This document shows positions 34,436 to 45,937 of a stretch of DNA of 64,000 nucleotides, in pieces. Location: assembly GCF_030704535.1 (NCBI RefSeq), contig NC_081820.1:501001-565000 (forward strand). The letters run 5' to 3'. The position numbers and the translations under genes are program-made. The DNA comes from Vitis vinifera. Its lineage: Eukaryota > Streptophyta > Magnoliopsida > Vitales > Vitaceae. Under the pieces are notes generated by a model that did not search any database, was not told the origin of the DNA, and saw only the letters and a list, made by a program, of their open reading frames with translations. How positions within the stretch are numbered: the stretch's first letter is position 1; each line of letters begins with the position of its first letter.

Positions 34436-34974
34436 TAATTAAATTAATTACATAATTTACTATGTTAATTAAATTAATTAAACAATTTAGCTAAGTTAAT
34501 TAGTTTAATGTAATTCTAAATACGAATTTAAATCACAAATAATCATCTAAAATAAATATATCATAACCTAAACTAATTCAATAAAAATATACAAAATAAT
34601 TACAATTGAATGTAAACATACTAATTAATTAAAAATACATGAATTAATTATTGCAAACAAAATTAATTATAATTTCAAACAAACATACCTTAAAATGATT
34701 GAATAATTGAGCAATCTTGGAAAAAATTGGAGTAATAGGAGAGCAAATGAAGAATCAAAGCAAAAATGGATGAAATTGATGCAAAATTGGCTATTTATAG
34801 GTGAAATTTGGGTCAAAATAGCCGTTGAAAGCTTAAGTTACCGTTTAAAATTAATTTTGGCCGTTGGATCACAATTTGGAAGCAATCTGGCCGTTGGATC
34901 TCTTTGTTAACGTTGGGATTCAAATCTGGGCGTTGGATCAACACGGGCGTGATCTGGGCCGTCAGATCACGCTG

Positions 34975-35217
34975 GAGAGAGGGAGGCGATTTTTCGCAAA
35001 AAATCGCCAAAAAATCGGCGATATATCGCCGATAAATCGGCGACACACGGGATTCTCAGGCGATTTTTTCATAAAATCGCCGATTTATCCTGTGTCGCCG
35101 ATTTTTTGGCGATTTTTTGCGAAAAATCGCCTGGCCGACTTATCTCCTCCATGTGTCGTTTCGCCACCCGTCGACACGCGATATATCGGCGATATTTCAC
35201 CGATTTTTTCCTCCTTG
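34975..35217. repeat. Palindrome-rich right terminus of the hAT element
   Basis: Inverted blocks fold on each other. GGCGATTTTTCGCAAAAAAT at 34982 pairs with ATTTTTTGCGAAAAATCGCC at about 35112-35131. TCGGCGATATATCGCCGA (35014-35031) is itself palindromic. These are likely transposase-binding subterminal repeats. Confidence 0.8.
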
Positions 35218-36472
35218 GCTATACGCCAACAATAGATATGATAAGTTTTATATTATTCCAAACAAGTCTTATCCTATAAAGAGGGGTCTCATATTGTCAC
35301 TTGTGTTTTTTGTTGAGATCCAAATAAAAAACATGTACACTATATTTGGTTCTTGAAAAATTTAAGGGAAAATTTTTAAATTTTTAATTAATCTTAATTA
35401 TATTTGACTTTCTTTGATATTTTTCATGAGATAATCAAATAAGGGAAAATTATTATTTTTTAGTATTTTTTTCTTTCCTTGGCATTTTTTTTTAGAAGCA
35501 AACATAATCGTATGATTGCTTGAAATATGATAAACATGTCATGTGCGAGCTTAAAATCCAACATTTTTTTTAATAACAAAAATAGCCAAAGAAGCTCTTA
35601 TTAAATTTAAAAAGGAATTTTTAATTTTCCAAAATCCAAACTTGATGAGTTTTTTTTTTCTTTTTGTCTTTTTCAAAGCTCCACCATAATGATATAATTT
35701 TGTATTAAATTATAATTATTTATTCAATGACTCCATTTTGTGCAACCATCTCCCTAAAATGTATAGTATATATAACCTGTCCACAAAATAACCAAGTATT
35801 GATTAATTTTGGAAAAACTTAGTATTAAATTAAAATAATTATTATGTAAAAATATTTAGAAAAATGCAAACAAATTACATAGTGGTAGAAATTTCAAATT
35901 TTTACAAAAAGGCAAAACAAAAACACTAAAAAGTATAACAAAAATTAGAAAAATAATATATTTATTTAAAAAAATTCTAAAATATTAAAAAAAAAAAACT
36001 ATTGTGTTATACCATGCTTTCAACTATGAAACTCATTTAAGGAAGAAGTTTTATTTCCTCTTAATTTTTTGCAACTTAAATTTAATATATTTAATACTAA
36101 TTAATTAAGACTTAAAAAAAGTGCAGTTCACTTTTTAATACCTTTGTATGTTTATTCATTTTCTAGGAACAACTTCAAACCCTAAACCCTAATATGACTC
36201 AAGAGCTAGTACTCGAAAACATATTTATCGTGAAACCAATTAGTCGTATTATGCCCTTAGTACAAAAAAAAAAAACAAACAAACAAAAATCTAATTAAAC
36301 ACTTATGAAAATTCAAATCACACAAGCATCAATCATTTTATTAATAGATAAAAAACAAAGCAAACTTCGAAAATTACATAATCATCGACATCATTATCAT
36401 CATCAAGCCTTAAACATAGTAGATAAGAGATTTAAGTAGTAGGAGATTAAAATATAACAAGGTGCAAAGCTC

Positions 36473-37878
36473 TCATTTCTTGGCAGCCAAACCTAAATAA
36501 GCTTGGCGAACCATTTGAAAGTACACCACCATCTTCTCCTTGGGCAGCAAGGTTGGCTTGATGAGAGGCACCTCCACAAAGTTGGCCATCCATTTGTGAA
36601 TGTGTGGTTGCTTTTGAGGGTCCAAAACCTTGAACCCTCCAACTTCTTCAATGACTTCCACCCAATTACATATCCAACCTAGCACAATGTCCACATACCC
36701 AAGACCATTTTTGCCTCCAAAGAATAATGTCTTGTCATTGAGCTTGGCTGCAGCCTCTCCTTCAAGCACTTCCATGGCTTCTTTTAGTTCCTTCACTACC
36801 TTCTCTTGTTGCTCTCCTTCAGTAACTAATGCTGTTCTTGTAGCTTCTGTTATCTATACATAACATCAATCAAAATTTAAAATTTGTAATTAAGTGTGGG
36901 TTCAAGTACACTTCCTATTTTTTATTTTTTTTAAATTGTAGACTTTTATATCGAAACACAAAACTATAAATTTATTTTATATCTTAATAAATCCTTTTAA
37001 AAAATTTTATAATTTACAAAATTTTAAAATTTGAGGTAGTAAATTTTTTTTAATAATAATACTTTTAATATATTTATTTTTTTTAAACCGTTTTCAAATT
37101 GATGATTTTTTTCAATATAAGCTTTTTAAAGTATTTGTATTTTATACCAAAAGTTAGTGTTAATTTTTTATTTTGATTAGGGAATGAAAATGTATCCAAA
37201 TAATCACTAAATTACATCCTTTTAATCTATTTATTTAGTAAATAGAAAGATTCTCATTTTAGAAGTTTAGAACCAAAAAGTAATTTAAAAAATAATTTTG
37301 AAAGGGATAAAATTTTAATATTTAGAAATTGAAATAGAAGTCAAATTTATAATTTTTAAGTACAAAATTTCATTTAATATCTGATAACTTAATTTTCACA
37401 TAATCCAAAAATAAAATTTTTATAGGAATTAATATTTTTTTGGTTTTTTGATATTAAACTCTGTTTAAAAATATAAACTCTTTTAGAAAATTTATCTAAA
37501 TACATACAAAATCTCTTCTTGAGCTTATAAATTTTTTCTTTTGTTGTTTTGGTAAACTCCATCACAAAAAAATTTTGAATCATTATAATACTGCTGCTGT
37601 TTTTGGACTTTGGACCCCATCAAATAGAGAGAGAGAGAGACAGAGATTCACAAAAAATTTGAATCTTTATAATACTACTCTGTTTTTGGACTTTGGGTTT
37701 GAATCTTTATAATACTGCTGCTGTTTTTGGACTTTGGACCCCGTCAAAGAGAGAGAGAGAGAAAGAGAGAGAGAGGAGATTCACAAAAAATTTGAATCTT
37801 TATAATACTACTGCTGTTTTTGGACTTTGGGTTTGAATCTTTATAATACTGCTGCTGTTTTTGGACTTTGGACCCCGT

Positions 37879-37913
<35 letters not shown>

Positions 37914-38470
37914 GATTCACAAAAAATTTGAATCTTTATGATACTACTGCTGTTTTTGGACTTTGGACCACATCAAATAGAGAGAGAGAGAGAGGAAAAA
38001 CATTTTGATGTACTAAGTGATAATTAAAAATAGTGGGAATAATCATATGATGGGGATCTCGGTTTTGTGCTTACATATGGATCACCAACATGAATTAGAC
38101 AAAAGAAAAAAAAAATTTTATGGTATCTAAAAATACATACCTTTTGTTCAATGAAGTTTGCCCAAAAGCGAGCCTTGGCTCTCTCATGAGGGTCTTGAGG
38201 CAAAATGGGGTTTTGCTTCCAATTCTCATCAATATACTCTATGATAACAAGTGATTCAACGATGGGGTTGCCGTTATGAAGCAGCACAGGGACTTTCTGG
38301 TGAACTGGGTTGGAGGTGAGGAGAAGAGAGCTCTTGTTGGTCAAGTCTTCTTCCACATACTCATATTCTATGCCTTTGAACTTGAGAGCCCACTCTACTC
38401 TTTTCACAAATGGGCTTACCCATATGCCCAACAGCTTCACTTGCTCTTCCTGCATCGCCCCACTGGCCAT
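36473..38470 (-). CDS. Tau-class glutathione S-transferase, copy A
   Basis: A two-exon gene giving a 236-residue GST. Exon 1 is 38141-38470 (110 codons) and exon 2 is 36473-36853 (126 codons plus TGA). The intron (36854-38140) has GTATGT and TATAG borders in phase 0, the usual position for tau GSTs. The thioredoxin-fold domain shows the catalytic-serine motif LLGIWVSPF (Ser19), [15 protein letters not shown] (cis-Pro and glutathione site) and IIEYIDENW. The helical C-terminal domain has GYVDIVLGW. It is a cytosolic enzyme conjugating glutathione to electrophiles or carrying ligands. ATG 38470 ([10 protein letters not shown]) is preferred; the frame is open upstream, but that part has no GST similarity. 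About 97% identical to copy B. Its intron holds an expanded minisatellite. Confidence 0.94.
37560..37990. repeat. Minisatellite in the intron of GST copy A
   Basis: Several units repeat TTTGAATCTTTATAATACT, CTGCTGTTTTTGGACTTTGG and a GAGAGAGA tract. Copy B has only a single unit (44211-44301) at the matching place, with a long GA run. The expansion accounts for most of the intron length difference (1,287 against 1,132 bp). Confidence 0.9.
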
Positions 38471-38525
38471 GTTGATGCCTTTGATCAGAGCTTGGTGGGT
38501 ATGAAGTGGAAGATAGATGATAGGG

Positions 38526-38535
38526 TATAAATATA
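38526..38535 (-). promoter_or_regulatory. Weak TATA-like element of GST copy A
   Basis: TATATTTATA on the minus strand, about 56 nt before the ATG, is conserved in copy B (about 45058-45067). It departs from the TATAWAW consensus and leaves only a short leader, so it is tentative. Confidence 0.25.
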
Positions 38536-38639
38536 GAAGTGGAAGAGATACGATAGGTTGTAAAACACAGCTTGGAAAAACCCAAAATAACCTCCAAGTC
38601 AAGTTGTTGAACCGCCTAGTCAAGTTGTCTTTTACATCA

Positions 38640-39004
38640 ACAACTTGATAATTTTTTTTAATCTTCCAAGGGGGCATGTGCCCCCTTTGAGCCCTAGCTA
38701 AATCCGCCAGTGATCTCAACTTACATAAACTTTCTTTAAGCTTTGAATAAAGTTATGGGTTCCTATAATTTTCAAGACCAAGTACTCTTAATCCTTTACA
38801 CTTAAAGATTTTTAGTTCTAAGTGACCTTCTTACATTTTCTCGAGATCTCACTCTTAACCATACTCACAACGATGTTAATGAACAAGATTGATGTCACAA
38901 AAATCATAGTATAAGTTTCAGTTGAAATGGATTCAAATTGAAACTATGATTGAAGATAGTGCTCTAAGGCATACAAGTTTAGCTCAAATGCATTTAAAAA
39001 ATAT
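38640..39004. other. Spacer beyond duplication unit 1
   Basis: Homology between the two GST units fades after about 38620. No gene or element is recognised up to the start of the displaced intron segment. Confidence 0.4.
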
Positions 39005-40665
39005 ATAGCCTCCCCTCACTTCTCTCGAACACCAACCTCCTCCCTCTACCCCAAATTTGTCTATGATGACTTGTTTCCATAGAGAATCCCTCTCTACCGC
39101 AAATCTCCAGCTCCACTTCCTAAGTAAGGCTTTGTTTAGGGCCACAAGACTGCGAATACCTAAGCCTCCTTATCTCATATCAGAACAAACCAAACTCCAA
39201 TTCACCAAGTGCGGTTTTTTCTCTTACGCACCACCGCCCCATAAGAAGTCTCTTAGAATCTTTTCAAGTCTTGCACACACCTTCTGTGTTCTCTATGTTG
39301 TTTCATATTTCTCTTCTCTTCTTTTCTTCTGCTTCTTTCCCTTTTTTCCTTATTTTCTTTTGGCTTTTTGGGGGTAGATTGAAAGTTATAATAAAGGAAG
39401 GGGGGAAGCAGGAGGTGGCATAGTATAGGTTGGTGGTCTATTTTGCATTTGTGGTGGTTTGGTCTCAATAATATTGTGATGTAATGTTACTGTGATGATT
39501 ATTTGTGTTCCTGTCAAAGGTCATAAGGTGTTTCTGTGTTATATGCTGCATGTGGTCTGGGTATATGAATGAATTTGTGTCTTGTAGGTTTTTAGGCATT
39601 GATTTGTTTGTGTCCTCTAATGAATCCTGAAAATTTCAGTTTATTGGTCATTTGCCTTTGTTTCAGAATCTGTTTTTTCCCCCACTATGTAGTGGGGATG
39701 AACATCAGTCCCTAATATTAACTCTTGTGAGAAACTTAATGGACGAATCACATTCTTTAATTGAATTACAGCAATTATTTGTTGTAGATGAAATCCATTT
39801 TCTCAGAGGTGCTTCTCATGAATTTAGAAGCCCATGTAATAAAACTCTCAAGTATTGAGACATGTGAGATTACAAAGATGGTGATTAGTTATTATAATGT
39901 ATTCAATCTTGGATTTGGAATGGTATAGGATTTACCCTATGCTTTAATAACAAGTTTCCAACGCTATTAAAACTTATAGGATTGTACTTGTCGAATGCAA
40001 TAGTTTCTATGTTTATCAGCTTTGAGGAACTTTTCTTTCTTCAAGAAGTGATAAATCTCTTCCCTGGAATTTTAACTAGAGTTAGTGATGGTCTTGGATG
40101 ATTGTTTGTTTAGCCTTGAAATTAAAAGAAAGTAGTGGTAAGGATAAGTCATGGCTGCTGCTGAATTGTTATTAGGCCTTCATTTCAAATTGAGGCAAAA
40201 ATCCGAATTTTTTATGAACAGATTGGGTAGGAGAGACAAGATTATCTTGATTAAGGCAAGCACTGTTGGAATTCCAGGTGACCAGTGATGGAGAGTTGTT
40301 CTTGAAATCAGCTATAGGAAGAACAGGGAGCAGAGAAGCAAAAATGTGGCAACATCTGCCCTAGGAAGAATAGGGGAGCAGAGAAGCAAAAATTTGGCAA
40401 CATCTGCTGAACCTTCCTTAATCATAACAGTTCATAACCTTCTGGGATGGTGATAATTCCTTCCTCTCATCAGATTCTGGATAAATAAATATAGCCATGG
40501 TACTGCTGTGTCATAAAAAAAATTGAAGTATGCTTGTATCCTCAATGTTTCCCAGGAAAAGTTGTCCCTTCCTTCCCATTAGCAGTTCTAGAGATACCCT
40601 TGCCCAACTAGAGTGTTCCTCCCTGGTTAAGAAATATATGAAATTATGAATCCTCCTTCCCTTTT
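39005..40665. repeat. 1,661-bp copy of the BRIP-like gene's intron
   Basis: This block matches 51839-53499 on the same strand at about 97% by eye, with the same 12,834-bp offset at both ends. Its left 265 bp are a piece of the antisense LINE in that intron (minus strand WGGGA, NWSLVC, GGLGIRSLVALNKA). Here the LINE is cut in mid-domain, whereas in the intron it continues leftward to its 3' tail. So the intron copy, or a relative of it, is the source. The right end joins GST duplication unit 2 within a T run (40661-40670). Confidence 0.93.
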
Positions 40666-40749
40666 TTTTTCTTTTCTTAATACTTTCCAAGAATAAAACA
40701 TAATCAAAAGTTTTCAACGAGAAACTAACATTTAATTAGCAAGATCCAA

Positions 40750-41140
40750 TCTCTCATTTATTGGCAACCAAAGCTAAACAAGCTTGGTGAATCATTTGAA
40801 ACTTGAAAGTGACCCACCAATTTCTCCTTGACCACCTTAGGCAACAAGGTTGCCTCGGAGAGAGGCAACTCATACAAAGTTGGCCATCCATTTGTGAATG
40901 TGAGGTTGCTTTTGAGGGTCCAACAACTTGAACCCTCCCCAACTTTTTCAATGACTACCACCCAACCACACATCAAACCTAGCACAATGTCTACGTACAC
41001 TATGCCATTGTTGCCTCCAAATAATACTCTCTCTCTCTCCTTCAGTCACTTCCATGGCTTCTTTTGCTTCCTTCTCTTGTTGCTCCCCTCGCGTAATCAA
41101 TGTTTTTCTTATGAGTTATGACCTATGTTACCTATACATA
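40750..41140 (-). pseudogene. Tau GST exon-2 fragment, broken (unit 2)
   Basis: Duplicate of the fragment at 27420-27840 with the same frameshift after IEKVG (then GEGSSCWTLKSN). It has its own later changes, including a 6-bp tandem duplication in CATTTGAAACTTGAAAG at about 40794-40811 and a small deletion near 41060. The tail FQMIHQACLALVANK is present but out of frame with the start. No exon 1 is present. Confidence 0.85.
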
Positions 41141-41465
41141 ACATGAACCAAAATTTATAATTATGTAATTTTGAGCTATTTATTTATTAAATGAGAAGAT
41201 TTTTAAAACGCGTTTGATAGTATTTTTATTCAAAATTTTTTTAGTGAGAGTGTTTTCTTTTAAAGTGCTTTTAAAATAATCAACTATGACATGTATCTTT
41301 AGAAACACTATAATTAATTTTCAATATTATAAATGTTTTTTTAATTTTTCTAAAAATGTTTTCTAAATTTTCCTAAACACCTAATTTAAAAAAAAAAAAA
41401 ATACTTTTTAAGCCAAAAGTATTTTTTTTAAACATTGTCAAAAGGACTCATAGAAACTTAGACTT

Positions 41466-41865
41466 CATTTGTTAGCAGCAAATGCCAGAAAGGTCAACCA
41501 CATGCCGCTTGACATGGGGTCCGTTCACCCAATTGTAGATGTCACGCAACCTTTGACATTTGACCCCTGACACACCACTCCCCTATGAGAAAGTTGACGT
41601 ACTTGAATGGTTAGATGATGGTTTGGAAGCCTTATAAAAGGAGAAGAAGAATATGATAAAAGACATATTTTGTCTAGGGCAAGAAAAAAGGCACGCGGTA
41701 AAAGAGAAGGTCACACTTGTTGTCTAGTGTCCTCAATAGTCATCGGATCCTCATATCCGGAAAGGTTGTACACCAACAATAGATATGATAAGTTTTATAT
41801 TATTTCAAACAAGTCCTATCCAATAACGAGGGGTCACATTTTGTCACTTGTGTTTTTTGTAGACA
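41466..41865 (+). promoter_or_regulatory. LTR-like promoter segment, unit 2
   Basis: Uninterrupted counterpart of 29457-29749 plus 35226-35330, with TATAAAAG at 41633-41640. It contains the hAT empty site (GTTGTACA, 41765-41772). Possibly a solo LTR; the family is not established. Confidence 0.35.
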
Positions 41866-43161
41866 TCCAAAAAAAAAACATGTATGCCATGTTTGGTTTT
41901 CGGAAAATTTAAAGGAAAATATGAGGGAATGAAAATAGAGAAGAAAAATGAAAAAAAATAAAAAAGTGAAGGAAAATAAAAAAATAGATTTAAAGTTAAT
42001 AAATTATTTTAATTTATATATTATTTTAAATTTATTTTAACTCTTTGATGTAAAGATTAAATAACTTAAAAAATTTTAAATTTTTAATTAATCTTAATTA
42101 TATTTAATTTTCTTTGATTTTTTCATAAGACAATAAGGGAAATTTTATTTTTTTCTTTCCTTGGCATTTTTTTTGAGAAGCAAACATAATCCTATGATTG
42201 CTTGAAATATGATAAACATGTCCTGTGTGAGCTTAAAATCCAACATTTTTTTTAATAACAAAAATAGCCAAAGAAGCTCTTATTAAATTTAAAAAGGAAT
42301 TTTTAATTTTCCAAAATCTAAACTTGATGAGTTGTTTTTCTTTTTATTTTTTTTTTCTTTTTGTCTTTTTCAAAGCTCCACCATAATGATATAATTTTGT
42401 ATTAAATTATAATTATTTATTCAATGACTCTATTTTGTGCAACCATCTCCCTAAAATGTATAGTATATATAACCTGTCCACAAGTAACCAAGTATTGATT
42501 AATTTTGAAAAAACTTAGTATTAAATTAAAATAATTATTATGTAAAAATATTTAGAAAAATGCAAACAAATTACATAGTGGTAGAAATTTCACATTTTTA
42601 CAAAAAGGCAAAACAAAAACACTAAAAAGTATAACAAAAATTAGAAAAATAATATATTTATTTTAAAAAATTCTAAAATATTAAAAAACTATTGTGTTAT
42701 ACCATGCTTTCAACTATGAAACTCATTTAAGGAAGAAGTTTTATTTCCTCTTAATTTTTTGCAACTTAAATTTAATACATTTAATACTAATTAATTAAGA
42801 CTTAAAAAAAGTGCAGTTCACTTCTTAATACTGTTGTATGTTTATTCATTTTCTAGGAACAACTTCAAACCCTAAACCCTAATATGACTCAAGAGCTAGC
42901 ACTCGAAAACATATTTATCGTGAAACCAATTAGTCGTATTATGCCCTTAGTACAAAAAAAGAAAAAAACAAACAAAAATCTAATTAAACACTTAAGAAAA
43001 TTCAAATCACACAAGCATCAATCATTTTATTAATAGATAAAAAACAAAGCAAACTTCGAAAATTACATAATCATCGGCATCATTATCATCATCAAGCCCT
43101 AAACATAGTAGATAAGAGATTTAAGTAGTAGGAGATTAAAATATAACAAGGTGCAAAGCTC

Positions 43162-44259
43162 TCATTTCTTGGCATCCAAACCTAAATGAGCTTGGCGAAC
43201 CATTTGAAAGCACACCACCATCTTCTCCTTGGGCAGCAAGGTTGGCTTGATGAGAGGCACCTCCACAAAGTTGGCCATCCATTTGTGAATGTGTGGTTGC
43301 TTTTGTGGGTCCAAAACCTTGAACCCTCCAACTTCTTCAATGACTTCCACCCAATTACATATCCAACCTAGCACAATGTCCACATACCCAAGACCATTTT
43401 TGCCTCCAAAGAATAATGTCTTGTCATTGAGCTTGGCTGCAGCCTCTCCTTCAAGCACTTCCATGGCTTCTTTTAGTTCCTTCACTACCTTCTTTTGTTG
43501 CTCTCCTTCAGTAACTAATGCTGTTCTTGTAGCTTCTGTTATCTATACATAACAATATCAATCAAAATTTAAAATTTGTAATTAAGTGTGGATTCGAGTA
43601 CACTTCCTATTTTTTATTTTTTAAAATTGTAAACTTTTATATCGAAACACAAAACTATAAATTTATCTTATATCTTAATAAATCCTTTTAAAAAAATTTA
43701 TAATTTGAGGTAGTAAATTTTTTTTAATAATAATATTTTAATATATATATATATATATTCAAATTCAGGATTTTTTCAATATAAGCTTTTTAAAGCATTT
43801 GTATTCTATACCAAAAGTTAGTGTTATTTTTTTTATTTTGATTAGGGAACGGGAAATGTATCCAAATAAGCACTAAATTACAAACTTTTAATCTATTTAT
43901 TTAGTAAATCTGAAGATTCTCATGTGAGAAGCTTAGAACCCATTCGAAAGTAATTTTGAAAGGGATAGGATTTTAATACTTAGAAGTTGAAATAGAAGTC
44001 AAATTTATAATTTTTAAGTACAAAATTTCATTTAACATGTGATAACTTAATTTTCACACAATCCAAAAATAAAAATTTTATAGGAATTAATGTTTTTTTG
44101 GTTTTTGATATTAAACTCTTTTAAAAAATTTATCTAAATACATACAAAATCTCTTCTTGAGCTTATAAATTTTTTCTTTTGTTGTTTTGGTAAACTCCAT
44201 CACAAAAAATTTGAATCTTTATAATACTACTGCTGTTTTTGGACTTTGGGCCACATCAA

Positions 44260-44304
<45 letters not shown>

Positions 44305-45004
44305 CACACATTTTGATGTATTTTATCTCTGTTTTAATTTTATGTATACTAAGTGATAATTAAAAATAGTGGGAATAATCATATGATGGGGATCTGGGTT
44401 TTGTGCTTATAATTTAGGGTTATCCAATTTGTTAAAAGCCAACATCCATTCCAACCTTCTTTACTTACAAAAATACATTTTGGATCTCTCCAATATCATA
44501 ATCATTTGATAATATAAATAAATAAATAAATCATTTTACATCAAATCATTCATAAATAATACTTGGAGATGCATCACATCTCTAAGATAATTCTTTTTAT
44601 TAATTAAAAAAAAAAATCACCAACATGAATTAGACAAAAGAAAAAAAAAATTTATGGTATCTAAAAATACATACCTTTTGTTCAATGAAGTTTGCCCAAA
44701 AGCGAGCCTTGGCTCTCTCATGAGGGTCTTGAGGCAAAATGGGGTTTTGCTTCCAATTCTCATCAATATACTCTATGATAACAAGTGATTCAACAATGGG
44801 GTTGCCGTTATGAAGCAGCACAGGGACTTTCTGGTGAACTGGGTTGGAGGTGAGGAGAAGAGAGCTCTTGTTGGTCAAGTCTTCTTCCACATACTCATAT
44901 TCTATGCCTTTGAACTTGAGAGCCCACTCTATTCTTCTCACAAATGGGCTAAACCATATGCCCAACAGCTTCACTTGCTCTTCCTGCATCGCCCCACTGG
45001 CCAT
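43162..45004 (-). CDS. Tau-class glutathione S-transferase, copy B
   Basis: Two exons: 44675-45004 (110 codons) and 43162-43542 (126 codons plus TGA). The phase-0 intron (43543-44674) has GTATGT and TATAG borders. The 236-residue product carries the tau motifs LLGIWFSPF (catalytic Ser19), [17 protein letters not shown] and IIEYIDENW, and the helical domain GYVDIVLGW. Differences from copy A include V18F, K23R and V25I in the active-site helix region, and E-to-K, Y-to-C, Y-to-H and A-to-D in exon 2. The V18F change is directly next to the catalytic serine. ATG 45004 is chosen for alignment with copy A. The gene looks intact. It is cytosolic, conjugating glutathione to electrophiles; the substrate is unknown. 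Confidence 0.94.
44263..44301. repeat. (GA)n microsatellite in the intron of GST copy B
   Basis: An AG dinucleotide run of about 19 units, longer than the GA runs in copy A's minisatellite. It is likely length-variable. Confidence 0.9.
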
Positions 45005-45139
45005 GTTGATGCCTTTGATCAGAGCTTGGTGGGTATGAAGTGGAAGATAGATGATAGGATATAAATATACAAGTGGAAGAGATACGATCGGTTGTAAAAC
45101 ACAACTTGGAAAAACCCAAAATAACCTCCGAGTCAAGTT

Positions 45140-45937
45140 GTCTTTTACTCAACGAGTCAAGTTGTTGAATTTTTAAGTCCAGATTTTTCTTCAAAGTTAA
45201 AAACATCCAAATTCTAAAGATTATATTAATTTAAAAACATTATAAATGAGTTAGAAAGATTGTTAAGTGCCTCTATATAAGATATGACCATAGGAACTTG
45301 TCTATAAGGTTCTTAAGTAGTCTTTCAATTTGCCCAAATTCTTTATTGATTCAAATTTGCCGCTACTTAGCATTTAATTCAATTCCTTACAAGTTGAAAT
45401 TTTAAACTTCAATCAAACAATTAGTTTCCATTAACCTCGTTTTATTATCATCAAAACACAATTAACAAAAACCTTGAGTTAATAATTTTTGTATTTCTTG
45501 TTTTCTCTGATTTTTTAAATATGAAAAGACATATAAATTTACTCAAATGTCTTCTTTAATCCTAAATTCATCCAAAACCATGATCCTAATCCTAATTCTA
45601 ATCCATGATTTTTTTTCCTTTCATGTTCTTCCTCACTATTTCGTCTTCATTTTCATTATTTATCTTCTTATAATTTTCATTTTTATTCTTTATCTTCTTA
45701 TGGTTATGTTTGATTCCGGGAAGTACTAAGAAAATTTTTTTTAAAGGAAAATGATTTTTTATTTTCCCATATTTGATTATCCTATAAAAAAAATATAAAA
45801 AAAAATCAAATATAATTAAAATTAATTGAAAATTTAAACATTTTCAAATTATTTAATCTTTATAATAAAGAGTTAAAATAAGTAAAATGAGTTTTTCTTT
45901 TCCTCATATTTTTCCTCCAATTTTCTAATAACCAAAC
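45140..45937. other. AT-rich spacer
   Basis: No gene recognised. A run of ATTCTTTATCTTCTTAT-like repeats lies at about 45620-45700. Confidence 0.45.

Larger units (their letters stand above)
29758..35217 (-). mobile_element. hAT DNA transposon, 5,460 bp, with near-perfect 8-bp TSD
   Basis: The ends are CAAGGATGAAAATATCGG on the left and, complemented, CAAGGAGGAAAAAATCGG on the right. They are flanked by GCTGTACG (29750-29757) and GCTATACG (35218-35225), an 8-bp duplication with one difference. The paralogous unit 2 has only GTTGTACA (41765-41772) at this place, an empty site. Subterminal regions are packed with GGATATATCGG on the left and TCGGCGATATATCGCCGA on the right. It encodes a decayed BED-finger/DUF659/hAT-dimerisation transposase on the minus strand and carries a 167-bp tandem array between the gene and the right end. 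Confidence 0.95.

Noticed and set aside
38471-38719. 83-residue N-terminal extension of GST copy A
   Set aside because: No GST similarity, differs in copy B, and the internal ATG gives the normal tau GST length; it is 5' leader or spacer.
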